Position numbers and translations under genes: made by a program
The notes under the pieces: model-generated
Told to the model about the DNA's origin: nothing
Seen by the model: only the letters and a program-made list of their open reading frames with translations
Databases searched by the model: none
Assembly: GCA_023407175.1 (NCBI GenBank)
Contig: JAEYMU010000043.1
Coordinates: 1-64,000 of the forward strand
From: Bacillota bacterium
Lineage (GTDB): Bacteria > Bacillota_A > Clostridia > Lachnospirales > Lachnospiraceae
DNA: 64,000 bases
Direction: 5' to 3'
In this document: positions 1 through 6,307 of the stretch, in pieces
Numbering within the stretch: the first letter of the stretch is position 1
Layout of the letters: each line of letters starts with the position of its first letter

Positions 1-2
1 TG

Positions 3-1511
3 AATTATACACATGGGTATAATTATTATGTTGTAATAAAGCAATACAGCTTAGACAAAGCACAATTTGGACATGTTGTTATATATAGTGATAGCCCTTT
101 TGCAATGAAAAGAGAATCTGATTCTACTGTTTGGGTGTCAGCTACTAGTGGGGGATATTATTATGCAATGAGTACATTAGGAACTACATATAATACAAGT
201 ATATATGGTACGGTTAGTTCTACAACATCATCTTTGGGATTTTATTATGGGGAGATATTATATAGCAATGCAGATATATATTTAAAGAAGAATTTAGTTA
301 ATAGTGAATATTATAGTGACCAGTATTTTTACAACTATAGCAGTGGTGGCGGTTCGGATATAACATTTATAAGTATTGCCCAGGCTCTAGGCTTAGAAAT
401 GGAGGCAACAATTGACACAGAGTGGTATGACCAGATATATCGCCAAGGGTATGTTGTTATCATTAACAGTGATAAGGAAAAATTATATAGTGTACTCTCC
501 TCCCCTGAACCGATGGTATGTAAGAAAGTAAACCGTTTTATATTGTCCGATTATTATACAATGAGTGGTAAAATAAGACATAGGTTCCCCAGGGCTGGGG
601 AGGAATCTGGTGATCCGGCAACATATAATCTTGTCGGACAGACAGACAGTGAATATTATGCTACAACGATGAAAGAAACGTCGGAGATACTTTATACTTC
701 GTATGATATTTACGATGAAAATGGGGTTTTGGTAAAGGCAAAGAATATGGACGTGCCAAAATGGGAACCAACGATGCAATATAAGTCTGATATGTTACGT
801 TTATATGATGCGAGTATTAAGCAAAGGGAAAACACGGATGATACATACATTTTGGATTGGCTATATCGGGAGATAACAAGTGATTTGTATTATACTGAAT
901 ATGAAATTAGTGCTTTGTCTACAGTTGAAGAATATCAAAAAATGACGCAATTGCGGACATATTTAGATGTTCTTTTAGATGGTGGGTTTAGTGGTAATAT
1001 GATGGATAAGTCTACTTATGAGTTTGATTTGTCTGTTATATCGGAAAAGATAGCCATAAAGTCTTGGTTAAATGAATCGGTGGAAAGTGTTATTCCTGAT
1101 TCATTTTATATTAGACCTGTCCAAATGATACTTTATGATAAAAAGGTTTATTATGGTGATTGGTTAAAAGCAGTGTTTACATATGTTGGTAATAAAATTG
1201 TTAAAGTAACATATGAGGATATAAGTAATGTTGTAGATAATGAGGATGGTACTGTGACTGATACGGTAGCAGATGGTTCTGTTAATTATGAACAAACTGA
1301 AATAGGAACTGGGAAACTTGCATCAGAAGAGTTAGACGAAAAACTCAATGGTTCATCTTCCAGTGCAATAAGTAGTGCAACATCTACTCTTAAAAATATC
1401 CCTGGGTTGGTTGGAGCTTTGTTTACTTTTATACCTACGGAGTTTATTGTTCTGTTGGGATTGGCATTAACTTTTATTATTGCATTGATGATTAAGAGGG
1501 CAATACTATGA
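3..1511 (+). CDS. Adsorption/minor-coat-like protein of filamentous prophage, 5' end outside window
   Basis: The frame is open from base 3, so the N-terminus lies upstream; 502 residues are visible. No enzyme motif is recognised. The body is rich in Tyr, Ser, Thr and Asp, as in secreted or virion proteins, and the C-terminus ends in one hydrophobic segment (about the last 30 residues, starting FTFIPTEF) followed by KRAIL. A long exposed protein with a C-terminal membrane anchor, placed just before tiny membrane proteins and a Zot-type ATPase, matches the position of gene III in filamentous phages. A stretch near 1205-1310 (VDNEDGTVTD...YEQ) recurs in the convergent gene at 5146-5613. The function is inferred from position and topology only. 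Confidence 0.55.
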   Translation, partial: NYTHGYNYYVVIKQYSLDKAQFGHVVIYSDSPFAMKRESDSTVWVSATSGGYYYAMSTLGTTYNTSIYGTVSSTTSSLGFYYGEILYSNADIYLKKNLVNSEYYSDQYFYNYSSGGGSDITFISIAQALGLEMEATIDTEWYDQIYRQGYVVIINSDKEKLYSVLSSPEPMVCKKVNRFILSDYYTMSGKIRHRFPRAGEESGDPATYNLVGQTDSEYYATTMKETSEILYTSYDIYDENGVLVKAKNMDVPKWEPTMQYKSDMLRLYDASIKQRENTDDTYILDWLYREITSDLYYTEYEISALSTVEEYQKMTQLRTYLDVLLDGGFSGNMMDKSTYEFDLSVISEKIAIKSWLNESVESVIPDSFYIRPVQMILYDKKVYYGDWLKAVFTYVGNKIVKVTYEDISNVVDNEDGTVTDTVADGSVNYEQTEIGTGKLASEELDEKLNGSSSSAISSATSTLKNIPGLVGALFTFIPTEFIVLLGLALTFIIALMIKRAIL

Positions 1512-1660
1512 CATTATTAAAGATGGCCTTTGATGCTGTGTATAAAATTATGAATATCCCTATTGATATATTAGGATATCAAGCGTCCTTTATGGAAATT
1601 ATTATCTATATAATTTTGGGTTCGTTGGTAGTTTATTTTATAGTGAATTTGTCTGAATAG
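1508..1660 (+). CDS. Tiny single-helix membrane protein (50 aa), prophage morphogenesis candidate
   Basis: ATG at 1508 overlaps the TGA of the preceding gene (ATGA coupling). The 50-residue product has a short polar N-terminal part and one hydrophobic helix near residues 28-47 (FMEIIIYIIL...VYFIV). No family is recognised. Small one-helix proteins between the adsorption gene and the assembly ATPase are the norm in filamentous phages (gene VI and minor coat equivalents), so a virion or assembly role is inferred. It is too short for most gene finders. Confidence 0.6.
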   Translation: MTLLKMAFDAVYKIMNIPIDILGYQASFMEIIIYIILGSLVVYFIVNLSE

Positions 1661-1669
1661 GAGGGAAAA

Positions 1670-1828
1670 ATGACTGAATTAGATGTATTGATTGAAATAA
1701 GCGGTAAATTAGACATTTTAATTATTGGGGTTCAAAATATCTTTCTTACTCTTCTGCTGTTCAAATTTATTGACTGGACAAGGTTGATTGTGTCCAGATG
1801 GAAAAGGGGGAACGGGTTCAATGTATGA
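1670..1828 (+). CDS. Tiny membrane protein (52 aa), prophage morphogenesis candidate
   Basis: A strong ribosome-binding site (GGAGGG) lies just ahead of ATG 1670. The product has an amphipathic N-terminus, one hydrophobic helix around residues 15-34 (ILIIGVQNIFLTLLL) and a basic tail (SRWKRGN). Its 3' end overlaps the next small gene. Acidic N-terminus, helix and basic C-terminus are the layout of filamentous phage coat proteins, but no homology is recognised, so major or minor coat is only a possibility. Confidence 0.6.
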   Translation: MTELDVLIEISGKLDILIIGVQNIFLTLLLFKFIDWTRLIVSRWKRGNGFNV

Positions 1829-1967
1829 TTTATTAAGTTATGTGTTTGATGGAGCTGTTACTGATATGGATAAAGTATTCTGTCTGGTTCTATTTTTTAT
1901 GTTGTTCGAAATGGTAGTGACACTAATGTCTGAACTTATGAAAATGGGGATGAAGTGGAAATGCTGA
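1821..1967 (+). CDS. Tiny membrane protein (48 aa), prophage morphogenesis candidate
   Basis: ATG 1821 lies inside the end of the preceding small gene, with GGGGG about 10 bases upstream. The product has an acidic N-terminal half, a hydrophobic helix (VFCLVLFFMLFEMVV) and a Met/Lys-rich tail. Its stop overlaps the start of the Zot-like gene, so all four genes are probably translationally coupled. No family is recognised; a role in virion assembly is inferred from position. Confidence 0.5.
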   Translation: MYDLLSYVFDGAVTDMDKVFCLVLFFMLFEMVVTLMSELMKMGMKWKC

Positions 1968-2884
1968 TATTTCAATTTATTGTGATGATTGTATTAACTT
2001 TTGTTATGGTTATGTTTCCTTACGTGCGGTGCTTTATTTTCAATATCTTCAAGGTAATTTATTATTTGCCCAGGGACTTATTTTATTATTTTGCTCATAG
2101 GGTATATAATAATGCTCCGGTAGGTATGTTGGTTTCTATTATCGGTTATTTTGGACGTGGTAAAACGCTTACTGTTGTGTATTTGGTGATAAGCTTATAT
2201 ATGCGGTTTAATAATAAGTTGGTCTGGTGTAGCAGGCGTAAAAAGATGGTTCGGCAGCGTATACATATTATTTCTAATATTAAGCTGAATAATGTACCGT
2301 ATGAGAGTTTCACCTCGTTAGATCAGATTGTATATGCGTCAGAGAATAATAAAGAATACGATGATAAGCATGATGTATTGACTGTCACTTTAGTGATTGG
2401 GGATGAATTTTCTAGTCAAATGAATAGCCGTTCATTTAAAAATAATATAGACCCTCTTACGTTATCGGCTATTTTGAGCTGTCGGCATAATTATATAGCC
2501 GTTTATTATACTACGCAAAGATTTCAGCTTGTGGATGCTCTTTTGCGCCAGGTAACAAGTTATTGTATTGATTGTTGGAAAGTGTGGAGGCTCCAGGGAT
2601 TGAAATATTATGATGCATGGCAATTAGAGAACGCTTCCTCTCCTCTTTTGGTGGAACCGTTTAAGAGGAGCTGTTGGTTTATCAGTGACAGACATTTTAA
2701 TGCTTATGATACGTTGGAGAATGTGAAGAATATAAAGAAGGCTGTTAAGGAAGGGGATATCATATCCGAGGAGGAAATACTTGCTTTGCAGTGTGGCGGA
2801 ACTGCTGATATGGGACAGGTGATTAGTCCGAGTAAGCGTTATAAAAAGGTGCAAAAGCGTATGTATAAAGGAGGTTTATTGTGA
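1961..2884 (+). CDS. Zot/pI-like filamentous phage assembly ATPase
   Basis: A 307-residue P-loop ATPase with an N-terminal hydrophobic segment (residues about 1-23). It shows Walker A GYFGRGKT (about residues 62-69), a hydrophobic strand ending in DE (VIGDEF, about 148-149) and a following YYTTQRFQLVDALLRQ stretch, as in Zot/pI proteins of inoviruses. Those proteins sit in the inner membrane and power extrusion of the ssDNA virion. ATG 1961 is preferred; GTG 1955 in the same frame is possible and has closer GGGGA spacing. The gene overlaps its upstream and downstream neighbours, consistent with one morphogenesis operon. The assignment rests on motifs and neighbourhood; HerA/FtsK-type ATPases are the main alternative. 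Confidence 0.8.
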   Translation: MLIFQFIVMIVLTFVMVMFPYVRCFIFNIFKVIYYLPRDLFYYFAHRVYNNAPVGMLVSIIGYFGRGKTLTVVYLVISLYMRFNNKLVWCSRRKKMVRQRIHIISNIKLNNVPYESFTSLDQIVYASENNKEYDDKHDVLTVTLVIGDEFSSQMNSRSFKNNIDPLTLSAILSCRHNYIAVYYTTQRFQLVDALLRQVTSYCIDCWKVWRLQGLKYYDAWQLENASSPLLVEPFKRSCWFISDRHFNAYDTLENVKNIKKAVKEGDIISEEEILALQCGGTADMGQVISPSKRYKKVQKRMYKGGLL

Positions 2885-3258
2885 AGATAGGAAAATTAAA
2901 AAAAATGAGTCGTGTTATGAGTGTGATGGAGAAGTTTAAGAAAATGTATCATCTTGTCGGTAATAAGTATGATACCTCGCAATGGAAAGCGATTCTTTAT
3001 GATCCTGATCGGGATGTTATTATTGAAGAATTGCCGAATACAGATCGATATGATGTCTTTATCTTGCATAAGAATGGTAAAATAAGTAAGATAAAAAATC
3101 GGTCAAAGTTGGAAGTTATGGCAATACGGTTTAAGCTTTATAAAAAGTACCTTGTGGTTATCCAGTTGAAAGAAAAAGAGATTTTGGTGGAAAACATTGT
3201 GGCCGAGGTTGTAAAAGAGAATATAGAGGTGGAGGAAGAAGCGCCCCAGACGGTTTAA
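2881..3258 (+). CDS. Unknown 125-aa prophage protein downstream of the Zot-like gene
   Basis: GTG start at 2881 with AAGGAGG six bases upstream, overlapping the TGA of the Zot-like gene by four bases. The product is basic at the N-terminus (KIGKLKKMSRV), has a central region with Tyr/Asp-rich turns and ends in an acidic Glu-rich tail (VEEEAPQTV). No membrane segment and no known family is recognised. The last codons and stop lie inside the left arm of the strong palindrome that ends the operon. Confidence 0.6.
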   Translation: MKIGKLKKMSRVMSVMEKFKKMYHLVGNKYDTSQWKAILYDPDRDVIIEELPNTDRYDVFILHKNGKISKIKNRSKLEVMAIRFKLYKKYLVVIQLKEKEILVENIVAEVVKENIEVEEEAPQTV

Positions 3259-3275
3259 ACCGTCCGGGGCGCTTC
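3238..3275 (+). terminator. 38-bp near-perfect palindrome at end of morphogenesis operon
   Basis: Arms of 19 bases with a single A:C mismatch fold into a very stable GC-rich hairpin (outer arm GAAGCGCCCC) centred on GGTTTAAACC, followed by TCTCCTTTCTC. It overlaps the stop codon of the preceding gene. The likely role is transcription termination. In filamentous phages a hairpin next to the origin also serves as packaging signal, so that is an alternative. The pyrimidine tail is not a pure T run, which lowers confidence in a simple rho-independent terminator. Confidence 0.6.
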
Positions 3276-3286
3276 TCTCCTTTCTC

Positions 3287-3303
3287 ACGGCGCGTAGCGC
3301 CGT
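3287..3303 (+). repeat. Second hairpin of the replication intergenic region
   Basis: ACGGCGC - GTA - GCGCCGT forms a 7-bp GC-rich stem with a three-base loop, directly adjoining the origin stem-loop. A series of hairpins in one intergenic region resembles the organisation of filamentous phage intergenic regions. The function is not known. Confidence 0.55.
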
Positions 3304-3334
3304 TGTCTAGGGTATAGTATTACCCCTAGACAAC
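3302..3334 (+). other. Rolling-circle replication origin: stem-loop with TAGTATTAC nonanucleotide
   Basis: An 11-bp perfect stem (GTTGTCTAGGG at 3302-3312 with CCCTAGACAAC at 3324-3334) presents the 11-base loop 3313-3323. The loop contains TAGTATTAC at 3315-3323. This is the circovirus form of the nonanucleotide nicked by CRESS-DNA virus Reps (TAATATTAC in geminiviruses), where Rep cuts between the seventh and eighth bases (here 3321/3322). It lies 104 bases upstream of a gene for exactly that type of Rep. Sequence, structure and position agree, so the origin call is strong although untested. Confidence 0.88.
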
Positions 3335-3338
3335 TTTT

Positions 3339-3420
3339 AAGACACCTTTGAAACATGCATAAAATAAGGGTTTAAGCCTGTCTTTTAACCTTTAAGACAA
3401 AAGAGACAGAAAAGACACCT
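3339..3420 (+). repeat. Iterons next to the origin (AAGACA / AAGACACCT)
   Basis: AAGACACCT occurs at 3339-3347 and 3412-3420, AAGACA again at 3394-3399, and the inverse TGTCTT at 3379-3384. A variant GAGACA is at 3404-3409. Short repeats beside the nonanucleotide stem-loop are Rep-binding sites in circoviruses and geminiviruses; the same role is inferred. They also overlap the region where the rep promoter should lie, so Rep autoregulation is possible. Confidence 0.65.
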
Positions 3421-3437
3421 GTATAGGAGGGGCAATA

Positions 3438-4415
3438 ATGGAAGGTAGTGAGCGTGCTTATAAATGGCTGTTGACAATAAATAATCCTGATAAAGAGATT
3501 ATAAGAGAAGAAAATGGACAGGTAAATATAACAAAATATGATTATGAATCTATCATGAATAAATTGAAAAATTTTGTAAATTTGCGATATTGGTGTATGT
3601 CATATGAAATCGGATTAGAGGAACAAACACCGCATATTCATCTTTTTCTTTGCTTTGAAAATCAGATAAGATTTAGAACATTGAAAGAGGCTTTTCCTCA
3701 TCCGCATATAGATAAGTGTAAAGGAACATGTCAAGAAAATAGGGATTACGTTTTTAAAGAGGGAAAATGGAGGTATACTGCTAAGGTGGAAACGAGGATT
3801 GAGGGTAAGCAATTTGAAGGTGGAGAAATGCCGGAGGAAATGCAAGGGAAACGGCCTGATCTGGATGAACTGTATGGAATGATTAAATCAGGAATGACGA
3901 ATATACAGATATTCGAGGAAAACCCCGGGTACATAAAGTTTCTTGACAAGATCGAGACTGTCCGTCAGCAATACAGGATGGATAAGTATAAGAATACTTG
4001 GAGGAACTTGTATGTAAGCTACATTTGGGGTAAATCAGGTATTGGTAAGACAAGGACGGTTATGGAACGTCATGGATATGAAAATGTTTACCGGGTAACA
4101 AATTATGATAATCCGTTTGACAGTTATAAAGGTCAGGATATTATCATGTTTGAGGAATTCCGAGGGTATATAAAGATAAGTGATATGTTGAATTATCTTG
4201 ATGGATATCCCGTTGAATTGCCTTGTAGATATGCGGATAAAGTGGCTTGCTTCACTAAAGTCTACATTGTCTCAAATTTGGATTTTAATGATCAATATAA
4301 GGAAATACAGAATAATCATAAAGAGACATGGAATGCGTTTTGTAGGCGCATACATGAGGTTATACACATGGATAAGAATAATGGTTGGCAACAAACGGAG
4401 CTTGATTGGAAATAA
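3438..4415 (+). CDS. rep: CRESS-DNA-type replication initiator (HUH endonuclease + SF3 helicase)
   Basis: 325 residues, ATG preceded by AGGAGGGG. The HUH endonuclease domain shows motif I WLLTINNP (10-17), motif II PHIHLF (65-70, HxH metal ligands) and motif III YVFK (104-107, catalytic Tyr104). The superfamily 3 helicase domain shows Walker A GKSGIGKT (198-205), Walker B IIMFEEF (235-241), motif C YIVSN (276-280) and an arginine-finger-like FCRRI (301-305). This domain order defines Reps of circoviruses, geminiviruses and related bacterial plasmids, which nick the origin stem-loop and unwind DNA for rolling-circle replication. Its cognate nonanucleotide lies just upstream. Finding it beside a Zot-like gene is unusual. 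Confidence 0.93.
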   Translation: MEGSERAYKWLLTINNPDKEIIREENGQVNITKYDYESIMNKLKNFVNLRYWCMSYEIGLEEQTPHIHLFLCFENQIRFRTLKEAFPHPHIDKCKGTCQENRDYVFKEGKWRYTAKVETRIEGKQFEGGEMPEEMQGKRPDLDELYGMIKSGMTNIQIFEENPGYIKFLDKIETVRQQYRMDKYKNTWRNLYVSYIWGKSGIGKTRTVMERHGYENVYRVTNYDNPFDSYKGQDIIMFEEFRGYIKISDMLNYLDGYPVELPCRYADKVACFTKVYIVSNLDFNDQYKEIQNNHKETWNAFCRRIHEVIHMDKNNGWQQTELDWK

Positions 4416-4431
4416 GTGAGGGGAATTTTTT

Positions 4432-4596
4432 ATGGAAATAGTTTTATTTATTATATGGTTTATAATGTTTGATGGACGCTTTTTGTATTATAATGAAAAG
4501 ATTTATTGTAAAAAGTATTATGGAAAAAAATGTGGGTGTAGGTGTTGGTCATGTAGATTTTATCATGATTGTGAGTGGAGTAAACGGAGGTGTTAG
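4432..4596 (+). CDS. Small Cys-rich membrane-anchored protein (54 aa)
   Basis: GAGGGG lies eight bases before ATG 4432. The product has a hydrophobic N-terminal helix (residues 3-12) and then seven cysteines in the last 28 residues, including CGCRCWSCRFYHDC. The CxSC-[KR]-[FY]-x-H core recurs in the next gene, which suggests a shared metal-binding fold or tandem duplication. It is absent from standard ORF length cut-offs. No family is recognised. Confidence 0.5.
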   Translation: MEIVLFIIWFIMFDGRFLYYNEKIYCKKYYGKKCGCRCWSCRFYHDCEWSKRRC

Positions 4597-4597
4597 A

Positions 4598-4930
4598 ATG
4601 GATTTTAGTATTAATGTATCATTGCTTATATCGGTTCTTATAATGACTATCATATTGTGTGGTATTTATACGCTTTTGCATTTGTTGAAATATTGGGGAA
4701 AATGTAGTTCTTGTAAATATCATCATGGAGGATTTTGGACAGGAGTATGTAATCATGAAAGTGATGATAGACTTTGTAATTATAAGGAAAAAACGTATAA
4801 AGAAGATAAAGAAAAGAATGTGTGTAATGAATGTTATTATTGTACTTATTGCATTGAAATAGATGACTTTATGTGTATATCACATGAAGGTTGTATAATG
4901 GCTGATGATAGAAATATAGATAATTATTAA
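4598..4930 (+). CDS. Cys-rich protein with N-terminal membrane helix (110 aa)
   Basis: ATG 4598 is chosen because GGAGG sits seven bases upstream; a longer in-frame start at 4469 lies inside the previous gene and has no comparable site. Residues about 7-30 form one membrane helix. Two Cys clusters follow (CSSCKYHH...GVC, then CNECYYCTYC...C...C), typical of zinc or other metal binding. No family is recognised. The position between Rep and a coat-like small protein suggests a phage-specific function. Confidence 0.6.
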   Translation: MDFSINVSLLISVLIMTIILCGIYTLLHLLKYWGKCSSCKYHHGGFWTGVCNHESDDRLCNYKEKTYKEDKEKNVCNECYYCTYCIEIDDFMCISHEGCIMADDRNIDNY

Positions 4931-4943
4931 GGGAGGTAAATTT

Positions 4944-5093
4944 ATGGATATGCAAGAATATATGAATACTTCATCTGTCGTGGCTGGTTTTTGGGTTGGG
5001 ATTATATTGTCAGATATAAAATGGTTGGTAATTTTTGCTATATGTGAATTAGGGCATAAAAAAAGAATTAAAGAGATTAATGAAAAAAAATAA
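4944..5093 (+). CDS. Small coat-like membrane protein (49 aa)
   Basis: GGGAGG lies six bases before ATG 4944. The product is acidic at the N-terminus (MDMQEY), has one helix (about residues 12-36, VVAGFWVGIIL...LVIFAI) and a strongly basic tail (KKRIKEINEKK). That charge pattern is the hallmark of filamentous phage major coat proteins, with the basic end facing DNA. No sequence homology is claimed and the 1.5-2.0 kb small proteins compete for the role. Confidence 0.5.
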   Translation: MDMQEYMNTSSVVAGFWVGIILSDIKWLVIFAICELGHKKRIKEINEKK

Positions 5094-5110
5094 AAATCTA
5101 GGATTAAGGA

Positions 5111-5142
5111 AAGAGGGCGTACACAGCAGGTACTGCCCTCTT
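5111..5142. terminator. Bidirectional terminator between convergent genes
   Basis: AAGAGGGC-GTAC pairs with GTAC-T-GCCCTCTT (one bulged T) between the plus-strand rep operon and the minus-strand gene ending at 5146. The position between convergent stops supports bidirectional termination. Confidence 0.7.
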
Positions 5143-5145
5143 CTA

Positions 5146-5613
5146 TTATTTGTCATTTGGTTGATAATCTTCTTTTGTGCTTGAATCATATGTATAGTCA
5201 TAGTCAATAATTTTGGTGTTATAGAGAGGTTCGGAATTGGCAAAAGGCTTTATATTTTTAGTCTTGGATTTATTTTTAGGCTTTGTAGGAAGGTTAGAAA
5301 CTATATCCTTGGACTTAATTTTAGCATATACGATTATTCCAGACAGCAGGAATAAAACGAAAATTAAACCAAATAGAATAACGTTTTCTGATAAAGTGGA
5401 TAAGTAGTTGGCTGGATGATCTGCTTTATATTGTTCATAAGAGGATTTTCCTATAGTAACGTCTTGTTCATAAGTATTTGAATCAGATGCTATAATATCC
5501 GTTATTGTTCCATCACCATTATCAACAGAACTAGTTACATCCTCAAAAATAATGTGTGTTATTTTGGGAATATTTTCTGTGTTTTGAATATCGTTATTTG
5601 ATGAATTATCCAT
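5146..5613 (-). CDS. Membrane protein sharing the adsorption-protein C-terminal signature
   Basis: The start at 5613 (MDNSSNN) is chosen for a GGGGG site six bases upstream, giving 155 residues. Residues about 15-55 align with the C-terminal part of the 3-1511 product: FEDVTSSVDNGDGTITD...SNTYEQ against YEDISNVVDNEDGTVTD...VNYEQ, with about half the positions identical by eye. Both have one membrane helix after this motif. Here it is followed by a long polar Lys/Ser/Asp tail. It runs opposite to the structural operon. It could be a superinfection-exclusion factor, a tail-switched receptor-binding remnant or an assembly partner; none is demonstrated. Confidence 0.6.
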   Translation of the reverse strand: MDNSSNNDIQNTENIPKITHIIFEDVTSSVDNGDGTITDIIASDSNTYEQDVTIGKSSYEQYKADHPANYLSTLSENVILFGLIFVLFLLSGIIVYAKIKSKDIVSNLPTKPKNKSKTKNIKPFANSEPLYNTKIIDYDYTYDSSTKEDYQPNDK

Positions 5614-5739
5614 AGTTTTCCCCCATTTATTTAATAAAATGTATTTAATTAACATTTTAGGGGTCATGTTGAAAAATGTCAAGAATTATGTAAAAAATGG
5701 TAAAGAAAAAACACAGGAAGATATTTAACCTGTGTTTTT

Positions 5740-5970
5740 CTAACCACTTTTTAAGTTCGATGATCTTTCCCGTTTTGGTTTCGGGTGTACTGTTCCATCC
5801 TCTTCTATTATAAGTTCTCCGTGATGATTTTCGTATTCTTCAATATGTTTTTCAGCAAGTAGTTCTAAAAGATTGCTTACTGAACGTTTGTCTTTTTTAC
5901 ATATGTATTCGATTTTGGACTTTGTTTTTTGGTCAAAATATGCTTTTACGAGAGGTTTAGAAGTAGCCAT
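5740..5970 (-). CDS. Ribbon-helix-helix-like small transcriptional repressor
   Basis: 76 residues with AAGGAGA before ATG. The N-terminal pattern (PLVKAYFDQKTKSKIEYICKKD, then SVSNLLELLAEKHIEEY) fits one beta strand and two helices as in Arc/CopG/MetJ proteins, followed by an acidic and basic tail. It is transcribed away from a promoter region containing three GGTAC repeats at 6017-6060, the likely operators. By position it resembles the switch repressor of a prophage, controlling the 6.3-8.1 kb operon and itself. The fold is inferred from pattern only. Confidence 0.6.
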   Translation of the reverse strand: MATSKPLVKAYFDQKTKSKIEYICKKDKRSVSNLLELLAEKHIEEYENHHGELIIEEDGTVHPKPKRERSSNLKSG

Positions 5971-6008
5971 AATATCTCCTTAGATTTAGAAAAATTTTAT
6001 AAAAATGG

Positions 6009-6060
6009 TTGACAAAGTGGTACCACTATGGTACTATAAATATAGGGGGTGGTACTACCG
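6009..6060 (+). promoter_or_regulatory. Plus-strand promoter with GGTAC operator repeats
   Basis: TTGACA at 6009-6014 and TACTAT at 6032-6037 are separated by 17 bases. The spacer and start region contain the palindrome GTGGTACCAC (6017-6026), TGGTAC (6029-6034) and GTGGTACTACC (6049-6059). Repressor binding here would occlude RNA polymerase. The divergent ribbon-helix-helix gene at 5740-5970 is the obvious regulator. Confidence 0.7.
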
Positions 6061-6307
6061 TGGCCCCACCGAAAAATCATTTCATAATTTGTTTTACAGA
6101 GGACACTGTACCTTGAAAACTGAATACTTTTGTCTTTGCTGAACGGGTTCTCCGTCAGCTTAAAATAAAAATATTACTGGGGAATATATACTCGGCGGTA
6201 TTATTGTACCAGTTAGGTAACAAAATGTCAAAGCAAACGTTCGTTCGAGGTTTCACACATATCACAGCACAAACTGTTATAATATTATTATCAGAGGAGA
6301 GGGTCAC
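6061..6307 (+). promoter_or_regulatory. Long structured leader of the small-gene operon
   Basis: This gene-free stretch lies between the operator promoter and the first gene. It holds the sequence ACCTTGAAAACTGAATA (6110-6126), reminiscent of Firmicutes rRNA-operon spacers. A hairpin follows at 6138-6159 (GCTGA.CGG / CCG.TCAGC), and a second imperfect one at 6176-6213 (ACTGG...CCAGT). TATAAT at 6279-6284 may be a second, weaker promoter; no good -35 was found. Antitermination or attenuation is possible but not shown. Confidence 0.4.

Noticed and set aside
483..779. Minus-strand frame opposite the adsorption-like gene
   Set aside because: It is fully contained in an in-frame, longer plus-strand gene and lacks a ribosome site and recognisable features.
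4469..4597. Upstream start for the 110-aa Cys-rich protein
   Set aside because: This part overlaps the 4432-4596 gene and lacks a ribosome site; GGAGG before ATG 4598 decides the start.
6165..6180. Second geminivirus-like nonanucleotide (AAATATTAC)
   Set aside because: It differs at the first position and is not displayed in a stem-loop loop.
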